From positions 1 to 64,000 of the forward strand of contig MPUH01000195.1 of NCBI GenBank assembly GCA_001970955.1: DNA of 64,000 bases, given 5' to 3'. The stretch comes from Stentor coeruleus (taxonomy: Eukaryota; Ciliophora; Heterotrichea; Heterotrichida; Stentoridae). Below are positions 59,196-64,000 of the stretch, piece after piece. Below the pieces are notes generated by a model that made no database searches, was not told the DNA's origin, and saw only the letters and a program-made list of their open reading frames with translations. A program made the translations under genes and the position numbers. Each line of letters begins with the position of its first letter. Positions within the stretch are counted from its first letter, which is position 1.

Positions 59196-60650
59196 ATGGG
59201 TTGTAGTTCCAGCAACAAAATTAAAGCTCCTACAATTAAAGTGTTAGACGCTGAAGGCTTGAAAATTCAGCCAGGAAACTTTGTTGTTCAAAACTCCAGA
59301 GCTTTTCAAGAAGAATACAAAATAGGGAAATCTCTAGGATCAGGAGCGTTTGGAGAAGTCCGCAGAGTCATCCATCGTGCAACAAACGAAGGACGGGCAG
59401 TAAAAATTTTTAGAAAAGATTTAGCAGTAACATCATCAAGTCAACAAAAACTAATGGAAGAAATTAATATTCTTAGATCACTTGATCATCCAAACATAAT
59501 CAGAGTGTATGAATTCTTTGAAGATGCTAAACGCTTTTATATTGTCATGGAACAGTGCAATGGTGGTGAACTATTTGAAGAAATACTAAAACGACAGAAC
59601 TTTGGAGAGCCTCAAGCAGCAATTATTTTACATCAACTATTTTCAGCAGTTGCATATTTACATGATAGTGGGATTATTCATCGTGACCTCAAGCCTGAAA
59701 ATATTCTTTTAGAAGAAAAAGGGGACATTATGAATATAAAACTTATAGATTTCGGAACAGCAGTAAGAGTCGACAAAAATAAAACAATAAAAGGGGCGAT
59801 TGGAACTGCCTACTATATAGCTCCAGAAGTCTTATCAGGAACCTACAACTACAAATGTGACCTTTGGAGCTGCGGAGTTATTATCTACATTCTCCTTGCA
59901 GGTTATCCTCCTTTTGACGGCCAAAACGACGAAGAAATTTTAGAAAAAGTTAAGAAAAGTAGTTATTCTTTCAAAAACCCAGTCTGGAATAATGTATCAA
60001 AAGAAGCTAAAGATTTAATTACTTCTTTATTATCCCCAACATCAACAAGAATAACTGCACATGAAGCTTTAAGTCATCCTTGGTTAAAAATTCACACGCA
60101 GGCTCCCTCAGTTAGTAACGAAACTATCAAATCAACTCTATCAAATCTGCGTGTGTTTCAAAAAAGTAGCAAACTTAGAGATGCTGTAAGTACATTTATC
60201 ACAACTCAATGTGTATCTTTAGCGGATACAAAAGAATTAAGAAAAGTTTTTCAAACTATGGATACTAATGGAGATGGAAAACTTAGTAAAGAAGAATTGT
60301 TTAATTATTATAGCAAAGATATGGGCCCAGAACAAGCTGAAGAAGAAGTTAAGAGAATTATGAATGAGGTTGATTCAGATAATAGTGGGTTTGTTGATTA
60401 TACAGAATTTATTAAGGCTACTTTGGATTCTAAGACAATTGCTAGTGCAGGTTTTTTGAAAAGAGCTTTTGATGTTTTTGATAAAGATGGTAGTGGAACA
60501 ATCTCAGCATCAGAATTAAAGAAACTCTTAGCAGGAGGGATGATTTGTGATGATCATGTTTGGAATGAAATCATTAAGAATGTTGATTCAAATGGCGATG
60601 GCGAGATTGATTTTAAAGAATTTGAGAGAATCATTTTAAGTAAAATCTAG
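59196..60650 (+). CDS. Calcium-dependent protein kinase (CDPK)
   Basis: The 484-residue protein has the full CDPK plan. The N-terminus MGCSSSNK fits myristoylation (Ser-6) and palmitoylation (Cys-3). The kinase domain runs from about 47 to 302 with GSGAFGEVR, VKIFRKD, HRDLKPENILL, DFGTA and GTAYYIAPEVL. A junction helix follows, then four EF-hands: DTNGDGKLSKEE, DSDNSGFVDYTE, DKDGSGTISASE and DSNGDGEIDFKE. All loops are complete. CDPKs are found in plants, ciliates and apicomplexans and act as direct calcium-activated Ser/Thr kinases; here it is probably at the cell membrane. The gene is 126 bp after the RCC1 gene and 57 bp before the PX gene. Confidence 0.97.
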   Translation: MGCSSSNKIKAPTIKVLDAEGLKIQPGNFVVQNSRAFQEEYKIGKSLGSGAFGEVRRVIHRATNEGRAVKIFRKDLAVTSSSQQKLMEEINILRSLDHPNIIRVYEFFEDAKRFYIVMEQCNGGELFEEILKRQNFGEPQAAIILHQLFSAVAYLHDSGIIHRDLKPENILLEEKGDIMNIKLIDFGTAVRVDKNKTIKGAIGTAYYIAPEVLSGTYNYKCDLWSCGVIIYILLAGYPPFDGQNDEEILEKVKKSSYSFKNPVWNNVSKEAKDLITSLLSPTSTRITAHEALSHPWLKIHTQAPSVSNETIKSTLSNLRVFQKSSKLRDAVSTFITTQCVSLADTKELRKVFQTMDTNGDGKLSKEELFNYYSKDMGPEQAEEEVKRIMNEVDSDNSGFVDYTEFIKATLDSKTIASAGFLKRAFDVFDKDGSGTISASELKKLLAGGMICDDHVWNEIIKNVDSNGDGEIDFKEFERIILSKI

Positions 60651-60707
60651 ATTATAATCTGATTTTAAATACTATTTGAATCTTAAAAATAATAATTTAC
60701 GTATTAA

Positions 60708-62216
60708 ATGGAACCATCGCTTGAGATTACAAGAGTACTTGTAAGAAACCCAGGACCTTTAAGATTTAATTACACAGTTTATGAAGTGACTTTACTTGTT
60801 GACAGTTCAAAGATTGTCTGCCAACGCCGATACAAAGATTTCAATCTTTTTAGAAATAGAGTAAAGGCTATTTAGATTTTTAGCTTTTCAAAAACTGCTT
60901 TTGAACAACTTCCGGAGTTCCCCCCAAAACAGTTGAGGGCATTAAGACCATCTGTTGTGCAATTTAGAAAAGCTCAGCTTCAGTCTTGGATGAGGAAATT
61001 ATTAAATTGCCCAGAACTTCTTCCTCATTTTTATGGTTTTTTAGGTATGAGTGAAAGTTTTCTTCAAAGCTTAAGTTATAGTGACGGAGATAAAGTAATC
61101 CTTGAACTAAAAGAAGCGCTAGAAAGAAACCCAAGAAACAAAATCAATGTTTTAGATGATTTCACAAATATATATTTTAGAAGAAGAAGATTATTAACAG
61201 ATATTGGAGCATATGAACTTATAAAAATTCTAATGAGACTAGCTGAATATCCTTTGACTATTAATCTTGCAGTTGATATTATCTATAAATTGTGCTGTCC
61301 TGATACACATTTTAATCATGAACTAATAAAACAACACTTTTGTAAACTTAGTGTTGAAGAGCTACAAAAACTTAAATTGGATTGCCATATAATAAAAACA
61401 AAACTTCATGATTGCTCAGTACAAGCACATGAATTGCTGAATTTATTATCGATAAAATACTATGACAAAATGAAAGAAATCCTTAACAATAATGATGAGG
61501 CTTTTAGTAAGTTTAATAATTGGAATAATCAGATTATTGAAAGAAGAGCATCAAGAGAAAGGTTTAAATCATGTGATAATGTTGAATATAGATGCTTATT
61601 TAATGAAAATCAAATGACGATTTATTATAAATATTCAGGTAAATCTTTGTATATATGGGGAGAAGTCCCTTTAAAAGGCAAGAAGGATTCTATTCAAGAT
61701 TGGTTTTTGGTACCTGAGAAAAGAAAAATTTGGGATCTTAGATTAAAAGAAATGCGAGTTGATGGCAATAAAATAGATTTTATTTATAAAAGCAACAGAA
61801 TCAAATATGTGAGTAGCTGTAGTTTGTGTATTATTGATGGAGAAAATTCAATAATTTTAGAATTCAGCCCAGCTGAGGATGAGATGAGTAAAAAAATGTA
61901 TGAAAACAATAAAATTTTTGGTAAAATTGCGATGAATTTTAGATTGTGGAATGAACAAGAAACTGATATCAAATGCACATGGAATATATCTTTATGTCCG
62001 AATACATCGAGGATTTATATGGGAGATCTTATAGAAGAAGAATGCTATCTAAAAGAAAGTCTTATGAACTTAAGGCGTCTTTGTGATGAAGATACTTTAA
62101 ATACTTATATAGATACGGAAGAAGAAAATCAAATACTTATATCTTTGAGAAGGAAACAGAATAGTATTGGATCAAGAGTTCGCACAGAAAGCGCAAATAC
62201 ATTTAGTCGTAATTAG
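60708..62216 (+). CDS. PX-domain protein with START-like C-terminal part, one 15-nt intron
   Basis: The spliced protein has 497 residues. The PX domain (residues about 1-110) is recovered only when GTAAAGGCTATTTAG is spliced. It contains YTVYEVTLLVDSSKIVCQRR, YKDFNLFRNR, then FPPKQ and a WMRKLL helix, all typical of phosphoinositide-binding PX domains. A helical middle part follows. Residues about 290-430 contain an IWDLRLKEMRV motif, recalling the R-x-x-WD of START lipid-transfer domains, with beta strands around it. PX plus START would be a lipid-binding, membrane-recruited protein. PX is firm; START is tentative. The ORF from a later Met would lose most of PX. Confidence 0.87.
60861..60875 (+). 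other. 15-nt spliceosomal intron in the PX gene
   Basis: GTAAAGGCTATTTAG, with A at position 10 after T and an in-frame TAG. Removal joins FRNR to IFSFSKTAFEQLPEFPPKQ, giving an uninterrupted PX domain. Confidence 0.95.
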
Positions 62217-62501
62217 CATCATTATATAAAAATATTGGTGTAAGTGTATTTATATCTAATAATATAAAAATATGCAAATGAAGATAGTTTAAATAATAGG
62301 ATTTTAAAATGATGCAATCAGGAATTTATAGTATTTTTTCTTTAAAATAAGTTATCCCCAATAAAAGTTCTTTAAACTAATTGTATAACCTCACTAAAAA
62401 TAAGCTTAAGATTTTAATTATATAATTGATCATGTATTATTATTATATTTTTTTTTATGATATAAGTGACTAATAAGAAAATTGATTTATCTACAGATTG
62501 T

Positions 62502-63449
62502 TTATACACTTAACTCTTCTTGATACTGTAAAATATCAAAAAACATAAATGGTAACAAAATTGGAGTTGATATCATGCTCATCAAATTTATAACAATCTT
62601 ATAAGCAATCCATATACGAGCTTTTCTAGTTTGTGTGCGAGGCTTATCAGCTTTAATTTTAATTTGAGCTGGTTTTTTATTATCCCTAAGTATATCCTTT
62701 TCATTTAAGTTATTAAGATCACATCTTTTTGCAAGAATTTCTGCTTGTATCATTCTTTTATCTTCAGTTTTACAAACTTTACCGTGTTTTTTCTTTTCAT
62801 TCTTTGAAGTTTCATCTAAATCCTTATCTTTTTTATTAGACTTTATATAAGCCTTATAATTAGCTTTAGAATAATTTCCAAAATCTTCCGAAGAAATTCT
62901 CAAATTTTTTTTATCATCAATTTTGCAATCACTATTAGATTTACTTGATCTAGAGCATGAGTTTTGTGAACTTAATTCTGATTCTAAAGAATTACACGAA
63001 TTTTCATAAAAGCTTTCTTCATGTACTTTCTTTTTAAGGGTTTCTTCATCAGAACTTTTTTTTGAAGAACAAGAATAGGAATTTGAACTATTTTTTATAT
63101 GTTTTTTATGAAAACTATTAGAATTTAACTCAGTGTTATTATCAAAAACAACAATTGGTGGGTCAATAAAAGATGATGTTGGAACTGAAAGCCTGTTAGA
63201 ATTGAAATCTCTGTTTTCAGAATCTGGGATTACTAGAAAATGTGGAGTAGGTAAAAGAGATAGTTCAGTATAAGAAGAACTTGAATGAGAATTTTTCGTG
63301 TTTTCTATTTCGTAGAGTTTAATTTTCCCATCTAAAATATTTATAGGCTTTTCAAACTGCCCAATTCCTTGCAAATTTGCGATTGTTCCTTCTAAAGTTT
63401 TTTCTGAACTTCTACTTGATTGAGAGCTTGAGGAATATCTTGAAGACAT
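62502..63449 (-). CDS. Ser-rich protein with C-terminal membrane segment
   Basis: I choose the start at MSSRYSSSSQSS (63449) because the preceding 16 in-frame codons look intergenic. The 315-residue protein is very rich in Ser, Asn, Lys and Glu to about residue 260 and is presumably disordered and phosphorylated. A basic stretch (KADKPRTQTRKARI) precedes one hydrophobic segment (VINLMSMISTPILLPFMFF, about 285-303), which could anchor it as a tail-anchored protein. No known domain. The longer start at 63497 would add a hydrophobic N-terminus and is the alternative. Confidence 0.68.
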   Translation of the reverse strand: MSSRYSSSSQSSRSSEKTLEGTIANLQGIGQFEKPINILDGKIKLYEIENTKNSHSSSSYTELSLLPTPHFLVIPDSENRDFNSNRLSVPTSSFIDPPIVVFDNNTELNSNSFHKKHIKNSSNSYSCSSKKSSDEETLKKKVHEESFYENSCNSLESELSSQNSCSRSSKSNSDCKIDDKKNLRISSEDFGNYSKANYKAYIKSNKKDKDLDETSKNEKKKHGKVCKTEDKRMIQAEILAKRCDLNNLNEKDILRDNKKPAQIKIKADKPRTQTRKARIWIAYKIVINLMSMISTPILLPFMFFDILQYQEELSV

Positions 63450-63762
63450 TATTATTAAAATAACGAAAGCCCGGGTGATGGCAAATTTTAATAGCAATTT
63501 ATTAGCAATCTGAAAAGATCCAATCTTATAGGTTTATTGTATAAGTTTTTACATTTAATATATATTTAAGTGTATTCTAAAAATAAAAAGGAATAAAATT
63601 ACATGTTTATATACTATTTGGTTTTGGTTTTTGGCAATATTTAATGAAATAATCTAATTTCATATTTAATTCAATCATAGATGATTTTATTCTTATCTCA
63701 CTTAAAAAAAAACTAACTTAAGACAAATCTATCATTATACATATCTCAAATGCTTTATAAAT
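63450..63762. other. Divergent intergenic region
   Basis: About 310 bp between diverging genes. It is G-richer at left and C-richer at right. Nothing specific is recognised. Confidence 0.6.
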
Positions 63763-64000
63763 ATGAGGCCAACTAATTTAAACTTCAGAAATCCAAAAGA
63801 AAAAACAGCAGAATTTATGCTTCCGGTAGTGACAAACCAAGGACGCCTCTTATTTGAAGTAAGCTCAAAGCAAGTAAAGCCTAATTTCCCTAAAAGTAAG
63901 AGATTCCCAACATATGATGAAAACGCTTGTAAAACTGGTTATCGTGTAGGTCCTGGTGCATATAAACAAGATCACTATACATTTGGTAAAGACCATATTC
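63763..64000 (+). CDS. PG-rich-repeat (ODF3/SHIPPO-like) protein, N-terminal part, runs off the window
   Basis: The frame begins MRPTNLNFRNPKEKTAEF and stays open to the window edge, giving about 79 residues. The segment TGYRVGPGAYKQDHYTFG matches the sperm-tail PG-rich repeat (PGPGxY), and KSKRFPTYDENA fits the RF-x-x consensus that precedes such repeats. Proteins of this type sit in or on ciliary or cortical microtubules; several are microtubule inner proteins. One clear repeat only, so the call is moderate. Confidence 0.7.
   Translation, partial: MRPTNLNFRNPKEKTAEFMLPVVTNQGRLLFEVSSKQVKPNFPKSKRFPTYDENACKTGYRVGPGAYKQDHYTFGKDHI

Noticed and set aside
49817-63762. Operon of co-directional genes (MAP3K with membrane protein; RCC1, CDPK and PX)
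   Set aside because: Spacings of 49-126 bp are typical of compact heterotrich genomes, and no evidence of polycistronic transcription is visible.

Overview
The window looks like macronuclear DNA of a heterotrich ciliate, most probably Stentor. Three things point there. Protein genes are dense and nearly intronless in very AT-rich DNA. TAA, TAG and TGA all end genes, so the code is standard. Four genes are interrupted by introns of exactly 15 nt (GTA...AG with an A at position 10), a size known from Stentor and other heterotrichs. Blepharisma shares tiny introns but reads UGA as Trp, which does not fit here.

Layout. 1-2504: end of a PARP-like gene, a degraded stretch and a helical-repeat protein. 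3031-15429: coiled-coil protein, catalytically dead dihydropyrimidinase-like protein, IQ/MORN protein, C2H2/AT-hook protein, small EF-hand protein, and a phosphatase with IQ motifs and a glycogen-binding-like domain. 15430-17180: decayed coding-like DNA with 153-bp tandem repeats. 17181-28000: LIN-9-like protein, RecQ helicase, a dead LINE, importin-alpha-like protein, two identical tRNA-Asp genes and an unknown Ser/Pro-rich protein. 28075-38060: an XMAP215/Dis1-family gene beside a CLASP-family gene, both TOG-array microtubule regulators. 38674-49191: small lipid-anchored proteins, sulfite oxidase, coiled-coil proteins, a papain-fold pseudoprotease and a B-box/kelch-like protein. 49817-64000: MAP3K-like kinase, four-helix membrane protein, two paralogous ankyrin-like MGC proteins, DHHC palmitoyltransferase, RCC1 protein, CDPK, PX protein, Ser-rich membrane protein and the start of a PG-rich-repeat (ODF3/SHIPPO-like) protein.

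Themes. Nine of about 36 protein genes begin Met-Gly, several as MGCxxC or MGxCxC, suggesting N-myristoylation plus palmitoylation; a DHHC palmitoyltransferase sits head-to-head with one of them. Together with calcium (EF-hand, IQ, CDPK) and microtubule (XMAP215, CLASP, PG-rich) genes, this gives a cortex/cytoskeleton/signalling flavour. That is an impression from neighbours, since ciliate genes are not normally in operons.

Assembly. Five single-N joins are present; four are flanked by near-identical direct repeats of 38-122 bp that look like unmerged contig overlaps. One adds a false 41-codon duplication to the XMAP215 gene.
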